Of a stretch of DNA of 64,000 nucleotides, positions 20,559 through 33,396 are shown piece after piece. The stretch is from Iris pallida (taxonomy: Eukaryota; Streptophyta; Magnoliopsida; Asparagales; Iridaceae), in NCBI GenBank assembly GCA_029216955.1, contig JANAVB010031417.1, positions 16,075,055 through 16,139,054 on the forward strand, read 5' to 3'. Numbering within the stretch: the stretch's first letter is position 1; every line of letters starts with the position of its first letter. The notes under the pieces are model-generated. The model saw nothing but the letters and a program-made list of their open reading frames with translations, was not told where the DNA came from and made no database searches. A program made the translations under genes and the position numbers.

Positions 20559-22175
20559 AAGGCTCAGTGGCATAAGCTAAGAAGCTCTGCACACTGCTCA
20601 CTGTCTTCTCCAAACAGCAAGAACACCATGATGAACCTAAAGCTTCAAAGCATCACAACTTAGCCATCCGAACTCCAAATCCGGATTTCCAAGGCTCCAA
20701 CTGGAGTGAAACTGAATGTTCTTCCACATGGAAACATCAAAACCCATAAACATCCAACTAAAATAGATCAAACCATACAAAATTTAAAAATAGAAAAACT
20801 TAGATCTAGAGCAATGGAGACACCAAATCACAAAAAGCCAAGAACTAATGTTGATCACCATGTCCTAATCTAGCTAATGGACCAAAAAAATAGGGTTCTC
20901 ATGTAGTGGCAAGATGCACTTGCCTATGGGTGGAGAGTTGTGGAGGAAGGAGAAGAAGAAGAAAATAAATGGTGGTGGTAATGAAGAGAGAGAGTGGTAG
21001 GTGGGGATTATAAAGAGGGGGGATGTGGTGTGTTGAGGGTGGAGCATAGGCTATGGTGATCCAATACCTATTAAACCCAACCAAACCAACCCAAACCAAT
21101 CCAAACCAATTAAAACCGAGCCAAGACAAAACCCAAAATACGAGAAATACTGAAATTCCACAAGTTGAGAAAATAAAAATACATGCCAAAACCCAGATAC
21201 GAGTATAAATACGAAATACGGGAAATACGGGAAAAATAAGGGTGACACCATCAAAACTTAGAAATAACAAGATTAAATAGATCAAAACCCAAGAATTCCG
21301 AAAATAAAGTAAACTTAGATCTACAAGAATCTAGCCATGGAAATTAGAAATACCAAGTACTAAAGTGTTTTAGAATGTAGTAAAGAAGAGAATGGAGCAA
21401 TAAAATCAGAGTTCCTCCATGAAGCAAGTTGTACTTGCCTAGACCTCTCTCTCTTCTCTCTCTGATAGGTGAAGGGAGTAAATGGAAGAAGAAGAGATTA
21501 ATGAAGAGAGAGAAGAAGAATAGGTAATAAATATGAGTGGTGGTGGTAGGTAGGGGATTCACCCCTTGGTTCATGATAAACCAAGAGCAATCCCAAACCG
21601 AACCAAGCCAACCCAAACCAAGAATAAACCAAGCCCAGGGAGGAAATTAAGCAAGGAAATCATGCAATACAAGAATAAATACGTACACGTATTCCAGAAA
21701 TACGTAATACGAACCACAGGCATTATAATTACTTTATACTTTGTCACTTGCCACCGACATGTTAGTCGGATTGTCTTATACCTACTTTTGTATAATTGTA
21801 ACTAAGTCAGGCTACAGCTGATAACAATTGTGTATACTTGCTACATCCTCTGGCTGTATTTTGTAAAGCCAGATATCAAGAACATTTTGACTGAGCGTTT
21901 GGGATGCCTTACTGCTTTATCTCACATGTTCTCTATTTCTGTTCCTTGTTTGAATGATTGAGACAATAGATGTGAAGTGACCATAGTGAGACTTTTATGT
22001 AGTATGCACCCCCTCATCTTATTAGACAGCATTGATCGTATTATACGGTATTCATCTACCCGTAATACGTAGCTGGCTGAGTCATTCTCCTGCTCTCCAG
22101 TATTCTGGTTCTGGGGCGTGACAACCTTGAATATCGTTAAATAATGTGGGGTGCAACTCAAAATTTCTCAAAATT

Positions 22176-22588
22176 TTAATGTAACATTCAATAAAACTGA
22201 AAGTCGTCAATAGAAAAATCTGATAGTGGTTGTGAGCATTTAATTTATATGGAATCACATATAGAGCATATACAATTGTCCTTGTAGAGAATCTTATGTT
22301 ATGTCACAATCCAAAAATATGTAGGATTATAACACATGACAATGTCCAGCTACAATCAAATGGATTCCAGTCGAACTTGATACATATATGATGTCCAAGG
22401 TCGACAATCTGATTATATGTAGGATTATAACACATGACAATGTCCAGCTACAATCAAATGGATTCTAGTCGAACTTGATACATATATGATGTCCAAGGTC
22501 GACAATCTGATTATCAATAACTGACTAGTCAATCAAAACTATATGCCGATTCATATGACATGAATATAAAAGATTAACAATATGTACT
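22176..22588. other. AT-rich spacer between element A and the copia element
   Basis: No gene was seen. It contains a 98-bp tandem duplication (22319-22416 and 22417-22514), differing by a single visible base (GATTCCAG / GATTCTAG). The right end holds the copia TSD GTACT (22584-22588). Confidence 0.6.
22319..22514. repeat. 98-bp tandem duplication
   Basis: Both copies begin ATGTAGGATTATAACACATG and end GACAATCTGATTAT. Near-identity implies a recent duplication. Confidence 0.93.
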
Positions 22589-22817
22589 TGTTAGCAATGG
22601 AGAATGGAATAATTTTCTGTGTATATTCATTAGAGGAAAGTATTAACAATATGTACTTGTTAGCAATGGAGAATGGAATAATTTATAGATATTACAAAGA
22701 AAGCAAATATAGTAAGTACAACGGTAATATTACAAAGAAGGAAAGTACAACGGTAATATTATAAAGAAGAAAAATACTAAAAATGAAATTATGTAAGTGC
22801 ATGATCTATCCTTAACA
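22589..22817 (-). repeat. 3' LTR of the copia element, with an internal templated duplication
   Basis: It is co-linear with 45623-45816, except that near 22640 the normal ACCTCAAT is replaced by about 43 bp copied from the left border. The copied stretch includes flanking host DNA, the TSD and the LTR start (ATATGTACTTGTTAGCAATG). It must therefore have happened after insertion. Confidence 0.88.
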
Positions 22818-22834
22818 TCCCCCCTAAAACTCAA
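22818..22834 (-). other. Polypurine tract of the copia element
   Basis: On the minus strand GAGTTTTAGGGGGGA directly precedes the LTR start TGTTAAGG. Confidence 0.8.
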
Positions 22835-23554
22835 GATGGTTTAGAAAACATATTGAGTTTGGATATGAGAAAGTTGAATCGAGCTAAGGGGTGTGTCTTT
22901 GTAAAAAAATCTGCAACTTGAGCTTCTGAAGTAATGTAGGTTAGGTGAATTGTTCTTTTTGTAAAATGATCCCTGACAAAATGGCAGTCAACTTCAATAA
23001 GTTTGGTGCGCTCATGGAAGACATCATTGTGAGCTATTTGAATAGCACTCTTACTGTGACAAAACAGAGGAGTTGGCGATGAATGTTCAACGCCCATGTC
23101 ATGAAGTAGCCAGCGTAACCATATAATCTCAGACGTAGTGTGAGCAAGGGTCTTGTATTCAGCTTCAGCACTTGAGCGTACAACTGTTGTTTGTTTCATA
23201 CTTTTCCAAGAAATAAGAGAATTGCCAAGAAATATGCAGAAGCCAGTGGTAGAGCGACGATCTGTGACATCTTCTGCCCAATCAGAATAGGCATGGAGAG
23301 TGAGCGTGGAGGTAGAAGATAAGTGTAGTCCTTGATATAAAGTGCCCTTCAAGTAGCGCAAGATTTGAGTAACAGCTGCATAATGAACGGAGCGAGGTGA
23401 AGACATAAATTGACTTACAATATGAACCGCATGACTGATATCTGGTCTAGTAATAGTGAGATAATTAAGACTGCCTACAACCTGGCGGTACATAGTAGGA
23501 TCAGAAAGTAAGGTGCCATCAGATGCATGAAGTTTTGTATTCAATTCAAGTGGA
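22831..23554 (-). pseudogene. Copia RT C-terminus and RNase H
   Basis: The end of the reverse transcriptase is seen in YRQVVGSLNYLTITRPDISH and VHYAAVTQILRYLKGT. The RNase H follows with LHAYSDWAEDVTDRRSTTGF, SWKSMKQTTVVRSSAEAEYK and LFCHSKSAIQIAHNDVFHER. The frame stops after NMFSKPS next to the polypurine tract, the normal end of copia pol. The first catalytic Asp region reads AYSDWAED, where relatives have SDWAGD. The N-terminal part of the RT lies 18.8 kb away at 42332-43146, because element D inserted after TDTKTADT. The residues encoded right of 23555 belong to D. Confidence 0.93.
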
Positions 23555-23559
23555 GTATC

Positions 23560-25664
23560 TGTCACGCCCCGACCCGGGAAATCGCTCGTCCTCACTAGAT
23601 TTCACCCGAATCATCGTCCTCGCTGGGGCGTGATGCCGCACGAGCCTGGAGTTGCGCTCGTGCAAGGCAAGATAACAGGTTAACATAGTGTTTATTTCAA
23701 ATTGATAACATAAGCAACGGAAGAAAACAGAGTATACAATAAGAATCTCTTTTATTAATAATGAACTGAAGGTTACAAAGGCTATGAATAGCCCAACTTA
23801 ATATGCCAATTGGCTACAACGCTCATGATCTCTCTAGCTCATAAAGGATTACATTGTTCTATACATTATGTCTCTTTATAGCCACCAAGTAGTCTTCGGC
23901 CGAACATCTTCATGTCGCAAGTCCGAACGCTTATGCGGTAGCTCCTTTTGAACGCTAAGGACTCCATGCCTCGGTGCGTCCAAGCCAAGCCCCGCCCCGA
24001 GCCTATCATAACCTAAACCGGCACACAAACTAGTGGGGGATTAGTGCTTTCGTCCTCGCTGTACTGATCGAGACCCACTCGCGCCCAAACCAAATACTAA
24101 GTAATTTTAGTGAAGCATGCAACATTATTTGGTGATCTTTCTATTTAGCCTTAGGATCGGTTTCATGGCAATGTTTAAGCATAGCATCTTATCATAAATG
24201 TGTTCAATACCGTGTTCCTACAGCAGATACAGTTAGGCATAATATAAATGTAAGCATAGTGATTGTGCTCATCTTCGTCCCATTTTCCCTAGCCTGCAAT
24301 GGTTAGAACTTCACATAACCAATCATACAATTTACGCAATCAATCGACCATACTTAAATATATGCATAAGGGTGGCAGGCCCTGCGCCTGCACCCAACTC
24401 TAATCTCAGTCCACCGGCCCTATCTAAATAAAGGTCACGGTGTTTCGTACCATAATGGACTTAGCATCCTTATGTGTAAGCCTATGATCTCTTCGATACG
24501 GGTTGCGAGCCCAATATCCGAAGGATCCTAAACTTACTGATATCATAGCTTATCACAACACTGGCCGATCGCAAGCCGTTCGAATGATGTACACCATAAA
24601 TACCATACATAATTCCCTCCTAGGCCGAACGGTCCCGGTGCCCCGGTCGTAACCGTCCGAGGGAAGCCGCACCCGTGTACGGGCCATCCGAGTCCATTGA
24701 CCATGCAATACACACCATAGCATACAAGTCATATCATCCAACCAATCTCACATTCCATAAACATAAATATATCCATCTCTATCTCAAGTTCCTTCGGCGT
24801 TATGCCCCAACACATCCGTATTGATGCACGATGCCCAACGGCTTAGACTTTTCGTAGTTATATTCAACGCGTTCCATTCATAAGTTGTTCAATAGCCTAG
24901 TTCCGTAGTTACTTAGTCATTTTTAGCTTCCATGCATGAGGGCACGCTCGGTGACATAACCAATATTCTAAGCCTAGTGTTCAATGTTCTCGGAGTCGTG
25001 CACGTGATGCACATCTCGATATTGTCTTTTAATGTTCTACCATCACCGCCTTACCGCGACCCGTACATTTGATGCACGTCGCTTTCAATTGTTCAATGTT
25101 CTATCTTAATGTTCGACACACAATAAGATCCTTAATCCGTTCGAGCCACACTCGCTAACTTGACAACAACTTACGCATACAAGGATATATTTTATTAGAC
25201 GTGAAGGAATAGGGAGAGAGTCAAGAACCCGCCCACCTTAAGCTGATACGCCTTGTCGTTTTGCCGGGCTGAAGCGGCTCGATTCCATAACTTGGTCACA
25301 TAGCTAACTCTCAGACTTAGCCATTCCTTTGAACTACTCGGTTGATTTGGCCTATCGTGCCCATGCCACCCTCCGTTGCAAGGCGACGATTTGGTTTCAC
25401 GGACACTTTACTGAATAAGGCAAAATGTCGACCTCTTATCGTCCAGCGTAAAAGTATAGCATGCACACCAGATCAACTAAAATCAGCACTTGCTCAAACG
25501 GGACTTATCCTTTATATCGATTCGATTCATAGATTCCAATCGACTCAAGCTTACCTTTGGCCAATGTAACTCTTGCATCGATTCGCATCGATACCTCATC
25601 GGGTCAACGCAACTCTTCGAGTCAACGACTCATCATAATGCACCGTACGGAGCGGGGCATTACA
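23560..25664 (-). repeat. 3' LTR of element D (2105 bp)
   Basis: It is co-linear with 40227-42326. The terminal 75 bp contain the inverted pair TCACGCCCC...GGGGCGTGA and a repeated (A/G)TCCTCGCT motif. Both features recur in the related LTR ends at 48222, 54400 and 60019. Confidence 0.94.
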
Positions 25665-26476
25665 TAATATACCACCCAAAATAAGGTTCGTCCTCGAACC
25701 GAAACCAACAGTTAATCCAAGTGTCTCGCTAGATCGTTTCACGATCTCGTGCCACTATCGTTTCAATCATATAACTTAGTTTGGATCATACACATATTTT
25801 AGGCGTCCTACCAATATATGCATTTCAGCCAAGCTCAGTTGTAGGACATCGGGATAACTAACAGGCTCAACTTAAATCCTCAAGCGCCAATCATTCCGTA
25901 CTCGACTTAGTCAGATCTTAGCACCTATTCCTAAAATACTTCTCGTATGCATTATTCCATAACATGCGATCATCCTCTAAACATCTCTGCATATAACTTA
26001 ACTTCGAAACTGTCACTTCGATCCCACAAGTTTCTCGCCGGCCATCTAACGCATGCACTGCATAAAGTCATTGCGCTTCCGATCGCAATAATTCTCTACA
26101 ATGTCTACTCGTCCCATCGTTTTCTATCCCTCGCACCACTCAAGTCTTTCGCCAAATCGCCCATAACATTTTGGCCTCAACGACATGGACTAAGTCCAAC
26201 ATGTCCAACTTTTCTTGCCTACAATCCGTACTACACATCGTACACAACTATTCCAACACGATCCACGTTCTCGAACTACCTACGCATCGGTCTGGGGCTA
26301 CCCCCGCTAGGTAACTTATCCAGACATCATGCTCGTGCTCTCCCGACATGAGAGGTCAACTTGAGTCTACGATGCTCAAAGGCAACAATCTTTTCGACCC
26401 AAGGTCTCTCACGATACGCCCATCTCCTATTATCGACCGAGTACGAATCCTCTACTCAATTCTCGAATCAATCCCG
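25665..26476 (-). other. Internal region of D, 3' part, non-coding
   Basis: It starts with the polypurine region and the motif TTCGAGGACGAACC (minus strand, about 25700-25685). No domain was recognised. The 134-residue plus-strand frame at 25947-26351 has no family resemblance and lies antisense to the element. The homologous stretch in E is about 57300-58137. Confidence 0.7.
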
Positions 26477-26481
26477 ACTAG

Positions 26482-29400
26482 TGTCACGACCCGCACCCTA
26501 GAGTAAGGGCACGAGAACGTAACAACGTCCAGCCTACGCCGCAGTGTCGGCGGTAGAACGCTGTCCTAGGTCACATCATCTAACAAAATAATGCTAAGCA
26601 GTTTATACTCCCCGAATGGGGGTGACATAGCAGATACAGTCTCAATCACATCTAAGGTAGAGCATGATAAAGATAGATAAAACATGAAATCCAAAAGAGA
26701 TACAGGAGATAGAAGTCTAAGTGTCTAAGATACATAAATCCAGAAATACATCTCAAAACTCAAATACAGTAATCCACAAAGTAAATACAACTCCAGACAA
26801 AATGAAATAACTATCTAAACAACCTCTACTGTGTCTCCTCTAGGCTAGCAGGCAATCCCAGACCATCTGTAAAATTTATCAACAGGTCCAGTCAGGACAC
26901 GAACGAGCACAATACATCTCAACAGTTCATAGCAGATTAGAAAATATAATCATGCAGTAAAGTAAGATACAAGTACTGAAAGAAATGATGTATGTAAACA
27001 GAGAGAGAAAGCTGTAATAGAAATATCTACTATAAATAGAGAACTAACATGTGGCTAGTGAGTCAGAGTACAATATAGACATGTAAATGGCATAGAAGAT
27101 TCTGATGCTACACCATGGAAGAGATTCTGATGCTATACTACTTGGATAGTATTTATATGTCTATTTCTACTCCCCCGTACCCCCAATCAATACACAAGGA
27201 TCCAATCAGGTTATGTTATGATTCTATGTAACAGCCCTCGAAGGGTGGTAAGCCCCCGAAGGGTGGTAAGCCCCCGAAGGGTGGTACATATTAGTCCCAA
27301 AAATAGGGATTCTAGGAGATTCTAGGATACCCAGTAAATAGGATAGGAGATTCTAGGAGACTCTGTGATCATAAGAGTATATGTCACAAGTGATCAAAGA
27401 AACTGTGAAGCATAGTGATACGTCATGTAAGTGAAATACACAGAACATGTAGTACCCTATGCTCCCTAAGGATAACATCTCAAGAAGGGATCCGTATAGT
27501 ACTAATCCGTGTGACCAACGTGACAGTACAAGTAAAGTAATTTAATGCAGGAAATAATTCTAAGCAGGATATGAAATGATCAGAGAATGTACTCGCCTGA
27601 TAATCTGAACAGCTGATAAGTATAGGAGGTCCAACTGAAGCTACAGAGTCCTATTTAAAGCAACACAGGTTACAAGGTGTTCAAGTTGTAATAAATGAAT
27701 CTCTATAATCAATCTACATTATCCTAGGTTCTTCTAAGTCAAAATAACTCTAGGTCAACTCCGGTCAATAATTTAGTCAAACTAGGTCAAGTGTTGACTT
27801 ACAGTTGACTTTGGGTCAACTGGTCAACTCTGGTCAAACAGGGTCAATTTCTAGTCTAATTATAAAGTGTACTTCGTTATTTGTACGTCGAAACTTACGT
27901 CACGTAAATCGAGATAAGAAGATTATCGGTAAAGTTGATAATCTTATTATAGTGATCCACGTGTCCATCCTATCAATTTCAGCGATGTGAGATCACTGGA
28001 ATTGACTGAGCTCAGTTTCGTTGTACTAATCCCGAAATACGAACATTATAAGAATTAATTATTAATTAATTATAAAAAGGTTAAACTCAGAGAAATTATC
28101 AACAAACATTGTCGGACAATGAAATAAACATCGCCAACGTGTCCAGAATGGTCAAATTAGCTGGGATAGCCTACCCAACGGTCCAATTTGGACACAAGGG
28201 CAAAAAGGTAATTTCGGGTCAAAACGGTGTCCGTGTCGGAGCCATTTTGCACCGAAAAATATACAAGAAAATAATCTATAAAATATAACAAATTATATGT
28301 CTACGAAACCAGAATGACGATACGAACCCAACGGTATCTCCAGAATTGGATTCCGTTGACCCGATCTCAATTTGGCCCGTTGACCAGAACTTGGAATTCC
28401 GGTTTGCACGGAAATGCGTGCCGGAGCCAATGTTTTCAAAACTCAGCAAACTACCTGTCAACGAGTCCAGAATAATGATACGAACTCAACGGTATCTCCG
28501 AAATTGGATTCCGATGAGCCGATCTCAAAATGACCCGTTGACCCAGAATGTGTGACCCACTTTGCACCAAAAAACGTGCCAGGACCCACGTTCTCCAAAT
28601 CTAACAAATTTTATATGAAAACATGCCAGAACGACGCCACGAGTCTAATGTTGGTGTCAGAAATAAAATCTGGGGTCCCGTGTTCAAAAATGGAATTTTA
28701 CAAGTTGAAAATTACGAATTTGGACGGCCAACTTTGGCGTCGAATTCAACCAATCAATCAAGCTCACAATAAAACGAAACTGGAGGGGTAGTAAGAGGGT
28801 TATACCAGCTTCGCACAGGAACTAGTAGCACGCCAAACGAAGCTACGGTGGAGGAGATACAAGCTGACGAAGTTGGCCCCGCAAAACTGTCCAAATTTAA
28901 TACAATTTAAACGGTCAACTTGGTGGCCGATTTTGATGTATCAAACGAAAAATTAACGGACGAAAATTGATAGGGATGGAGGTGGACATACCGAGATAAT
29001 GACGGAGCGAAGAAATCGCCGATCCAACGGTCGGATTTTCGAAAAAAACGTGCGCGAAGTTGCTACGACGGAAAGCGATTCCAGCCTCGTTCCCGAGCTC
29101 GTCACGACGGGACGTCGTGCAAAACGTACGAATCGCCTCGACGGCGCATCCCGGAGGACGGTGGCCATCAGGGGGCTGCTCGTCGGAGTGGGGTGCACAG
29201 CCAGGGAGGCCACGACGGCCGTGCGGCGGCACGGCAGTGCACGAAGGCGGCCCGCGCACGCGCACGTGCGCGCCTGTGCGCGGCTGATGCTGCTGTGCGG
29301 TGGCGCGGCCGTGCTCGGCCTGGCCCAACGAGGCAGGGGCGGCTAAGGTGGAGGTGGATGGCTGGAATGGTGTTAGTGGTGGTCGGGTGGTGGCGCGGAT

Positions 29401-30660
29401 AGGTGGCGGCCATGGTGTGAAGGTGGTGGAGGATTGTGGAGAAGAAGGAGGAGGAGATGGAGGAGCTGTCACTGTGGGGGAGGCCGACGGCGGCGGAGGC
29501 CGGTGGCTGGCGGCGAGGCTGGGCCAGGAGGGAGGAGGTGGTCGGGTGTGGTGAGGGTGCTGCTGCTGTTTGTGTTGAAGTGGTGTGGGAGAGAAATGTG
29601 TGAAAAAATTTTAGAAAGAGAGAGAGAGATGAGTGAGAGAGAGAGAGAGAGAGGTGAGGAATTTATTCCTCCTAGATTTTAGGGCCGACTATGTGGGGAA
29701 AATTGAGGATATTGGCTGCTAAGGATATGGAGGGAAATTAATTGTGAGGATTTATTTGGAGGATCCAAAGGCTAGGATTAATTATAGGAAATTTAGGTTA
29801 TTCCTATAGGATTAAATCAACAGAAATTTCTATTAAATGTAGAAAAATAGGTAGAAGAGTACTTGATATTTTTGGACAAGAAAATATGAGGGTTTCATGA
29901 TGGAGAATAGCACGAAGCTGGGCTGGACTCGGTGGAGCCGGATTGGATCAAAATCAGACATTGAGCAAAATCGAATTAAAATTAGACGTTGATGATCATG
30001 GGTAAATAAGTAGCACATGGGGATTCCAATAAATGGGACACAAGTAGCGGACGGGTAGTAGGCTCAATGTGGGCCATGTCCATAGTTGGGGCTGACAGGT
30101 TTTGGTCGACAGGGGACCCACAAATCAAGTTGGAAGATGCATGTGACACCGTGGGGTAAAATAAAATCGGGTCACATGTCAGGAAAGTTGTACGAAGCAA
30201 ATGGAGCACAGAATGGCGTGTCTGAGTGGGACATGAAGGTCATGGGTGACGAGCGTCTCGAGTAGATCATGCATGAGAAGTTGGTTTTAAGAAACTGACT
30301 GGTCTTGCGCTCCCAAATTAAAAGTCACGGTAACGTGCTAATAATGATCAAGGAAAAGAGTGAGAAAATTAATTAATAATCAAATGGTCTAATTCGACCA
30401 GAAGTTCTGCGAAGCAAAAAGAGCACAAGGGAACAAGTCTGAGTGGGACACTATATACCATCATGAAGGTAATCCTGTCTACTCCAAAACTCGTGAAGAA
30501 GATTTCCAGAGTTGAACATCCCTGACACTCCAAATATCAAAGGCACGGAAAAGTACACTTAAAGATAAATAACAGAATAAATTATTTATCAAAACTAAAT
30601 CAATCAGAAAAATTAATAAAATAAATAAAAAAAATCAACCCGAAATTCAGGGTGCTCACA
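26482..30660 (-). repeat. 3' LTR of element G (4179 bp)
   Basis: It contains an 18-bp minisatellite (27232-27286, three units), clustered GGTCAA motifs near 27750-27850, a GC-rich block at 28990-29560 and (GA)n-type repeats at 29615-29655. The reading frames in the GC-rich block are shared by both LTRs only because the LTRs are copies of each other. They differ in length and carry no domain. Confidence 0.93.
27232..27286. repeat. 18-bp minisatellite, three units, in the 3' LTR of G
   Basis: The unit is AAGCCCCCGAAGGGTGGT. The 5' LTR of the same element has two units (34147-34182), so one unit was gained or lost after insertion. Confidence 0.93.
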
Positions 30661-33396
30661 TCCTACCCACCTTATAAAAATTTCGTCCTCGAAATTAAAA
30701 TGTTCATACTCCTTCTAGGTCAAACCCCCACAATCAAGTCCCAGAACTCAAACAAATCATGTGATTAAAAAGGACGACGTACAGGGTCATGGCATACGGT
30801 GGTAGTGAAAGTCTCATCTAGGTATACTAGTCATGCTAAACCAAAACGGTCATGGGGTATCAAAACACACAAGCAATCTAGGGTGTTAAACTAGAGAAGT
30901 TACAGAAACAACAAACCATCAAAACTGTAAGGCAGTCTACCATCCTATACGAAAACTGGTACTTATCAAAATAAAATAAAGGCAACTACCAATTATCTAT
31001 AAAGGGTACAGAAAAATCAAATTCAAAATTAAGGAATTGAAAATCACTTGCATTGAAATCCAATCACAATATATATAGAGAGCGTTAGAGGGGAAAAACT
31101 AGCATTATGTAATGTTATGTGGTTTGTGTGTGTATAGGTGTATGTGAACATGTTTATATGGTTAGATAGTAGGCATGTGTGTATGTGAAATATACACGAA
31201 ATTGTATATGAGGAATTGGGTTTCAAAACAACGGCTATCAAGTTACACTAATCATGTCATATTGGTTTAAACAATCTACAACACACAACCTATTTACTCA
31301 TAACATGCATGGCTAACCATATATATCTATAAAGAGGTAGAGATTTAGTTATGTATCTATATATATTATAACATGTACGTATAAACTCTATATATATCCT
31401 TATAGATACATGATCATAACATAGAGAGGAAAGGTTAGGCTACATGACAGGGTATACTAAGTTAGGGTGTGTGTGTGTCCTTGTACAGGGTTATAGCTTA
31501 GTATTGAAAGGTTAAACCCAGTTTTAGTTCAGCATTTACATACAAAATCTGAAAATAAGCTAACATTTAAAGCAGTGAAATATTAACATAATGCAATTTC
31601 AAAATTTAGGAGTTTGAAACATCACAACTAATCTCAATGCTCCCAATACATCCTAACATGATAGAAATGAAACCCTAACCTACTATCCATACATTTATCT
31701 ACGCATACAGTTCAATATTACATGTTAAATCTGAAATTGAACTAAACTTGGAAATTAATGTAAAAATGTTAACATGTATTCAGTTTTCAGGATTTTGGAG
31801 AATTTGCACATCAAAACCAACTCAATGTTTATCACAACCTAACATGTAAGAATATGGAACCTAAATTTATATCCCTACAACAACAATGTACACAGCTCTA
31901 AATATTACATTTAAAACAATCAATTTGAAATAACATTTAAAATCCAGTATTAAGGGTTAATATGTACACAGTCTTAGATTTGACAAATTCAAACACAAAA
32001 CTCAACCAACATATTTTTTTTGAATTGAAACCCTATGTATAACATACATGTGCAGTGATGTAAACAAAACTATTATCATAAAATTTATATTTGAATTACG
32101 AATTTAAACTGGAAAAGCAGAAAACCAGAAATAGTGGGATTTTGAAAATTTTAACATTAACAACATATTAATATGTATTTAGCTAGGTGGGAAATCAAGT
32201 GTAGCATGCATACGTGTCAGGCAAGATGTCCACTATATACATTTATATATATATTCTCATGTCCTAATATAAAAATTTAATTCTACGTTAAGTCCAACAA
32301 TTAGATTTCTACCAAGGTTACAAAGTAGGTGATTGACGTAACCAAGACAGTTTTATTATTATTATTATTATTTAATACATGAATAATAGCAAGAAAGAAA
32401 TAACAATAAAATTTGTTTGCTTATTTGTCTAAAAGAAGGAACCCTTTTGAAACCCAGAGCTAAAATATCAATCCAACATGAGGCCTTTAGCAAAATCATC
32501 GGTTCATTGTATTATGAAAAACTCATAGCAAGAAGTTACACAAGGTTTATAAAAACAGCTAAAGCTACATCCTAAGTTAAACAATGAGAAGCGAAACAAA
32601 ACAAAACAACAATAATTCTTTTTTTTTTTTGAATGACTGAAACAAAAGTAGAGAAAATATGTTCGAAAATATTTAAGGTACAATCTGATAATCATATGCG
32701 TCTATCCAAAATCATGGTACTCTAAATCCTCGTCATACTAGTAAGCAAGGCTACGATAATCACAGAGTCCTTGACTTATGCACATACCTCTAGAATCATG
32801 GTATTTAACATTTTCGCGATGTCGCTAGCTTGGCTGCAAAAATCTTAAATTCTTACACCCGAGAAATATATCCAAAGTCAGACTATATGTCCTCACCATG
32901 CTGGCTAATGTGACTATAGAAGACTAGATTCTAAAACTCAGATGACCTAGCCCATATAATTTCATCTTGCCAAAAATTAAATTAAATCAACAATGAATAC
33001 CAAAAAAAAAATCAAATTTATCAACGAACATCAAAATTCAAAAATGAACAAAATCCTTCAAATCATATAACTACAAACTCGGATGCTACAGCTAACATCA
33101 AGATTCAAAATTTCACAATCTTCATCAAAATCAATAAATACAAACTCAAATTCAATAATAATACATCAAAATCAAATTCAACAACCGAAAGTAAAGATAA
33201 ATCAAATCAAGGAAAAAGATTTTTCAAATCAGAGTTAAACAAGATTCTCAAGGGTCGTCCCAGGAATCTCTCAAGGAATCCTAATTGTGATTGAGTATCT
33301 TAAAAAATATATCATATTCCTACTGCAGGCTGTAGTGGTACTCTAGTTCGAATACCACTACATAAACTAGACCTGCATGGGCCACCACTAAAAATG
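30661..33396 (-). other. Internal region of G, no coding potential seen
   Basis: About 2.7 kb of AT-rich sequence that includes tracts with repeated AACATxTA motifs (31500-32250). No gag, protease, RT, RNase H or integrase motif was found in any frame. The minus-strand polypurine region lies at 30661-30700 and the primer region at 33376-33396. Confidence 0.8.

Larger units (their letters stand above)
18230..21247 (-). mobile_element. Solo LTR C (A-like family), - strand, 3018 bp
   Basis: It starts TGTCATACCCCAGAACCAGA and ends AATAAGGGTGACA, with TSD CCATC on both sides (18225-18229 and 21248-21252). It has no internal region, so it is a solo LTR. It is the youngest layer of the A, B, C stack. 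It keeps the TATA-like box (about 21007-21015), the minisatellite and the MVxTR frame of this LTR type. Confidence 0.93.
15780..21727 (-). mobile_element. Solo LTR B (A-like family), - strand, split by solo LTR C
   Basis: The left end is TGTCACGCCCCATAACCAGA, the inverse of the A-type LTR end. TSD ATTAC flanks it (15775-15779 and 21728-21732). Without C it is about 2.93 kb, the same size as the LTRs of A and F. Internal retroelement sequence is absent, so it is a solo LTR left by LTR-LTR recombination. The right end reads CAGGCATTATA rather than the expected ...GTGACA. Either the terminus is mutated or a few bases were lost there. The element disrupts the 3' LTR of A. Confidence 0.85.
5247..22123 (+). 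mobile_element. Element A: Ty3/gypsy chromovirus (Tekay/Del-like), + strand, with nested B and C
   Basis: The 5' LTR is 5247-8131. The 3' LTR is 13329-15779 plus 21733-22123. The element is flanked by TSD ACCTT (5242-5246, 22124-22128). LTRs start TGTCACTT and end GGCGTGACA. The order is LTR, PBS region, gag, protease, reverse transcriptase, RNase H, integrase with a C-terminal chromodomain-like segment, polypurine tract, LTR. Integrase after RT defines Ty3/gypsy, and the chromodomain end points to the Tekay/Del lineage. In the first 290 aligned bases the two LTRs differ at about 11 sites, so the insertion is not recent. Frameshifts and in-frame stops in gag and pol make it non-autonomous now. 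The 3' LTR carries solo LTR B, which itself carries solo LTR C. Confidence 0.93.

Noticed and set aside
24553..24741. Short frame conserved in four places (24553, 41220, 53288, 59067), MDDMTCMLW type
   Set aside because: It lies within the D/E LTRs and is repeated only because they are LTR copies. Its start varies and no domain is visible, so conservation cannot be separated from shared ancestry.
25947..26351. 134-residue plus-strand frame in D
   Set aside because: It is antisense to the element, has no recognisable domain, and no intact counterpart was seen in the matching part of E.
28915..29472. 185-residue minus-strand frame, with a counterpart at 35896-36372
   Set aside because: It lies in the GC-rich part of the G LTR, is Pro/Arg/Ala-rich with no domain, and appears twice only because LTRs are copies. 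The two differ in length and frame.
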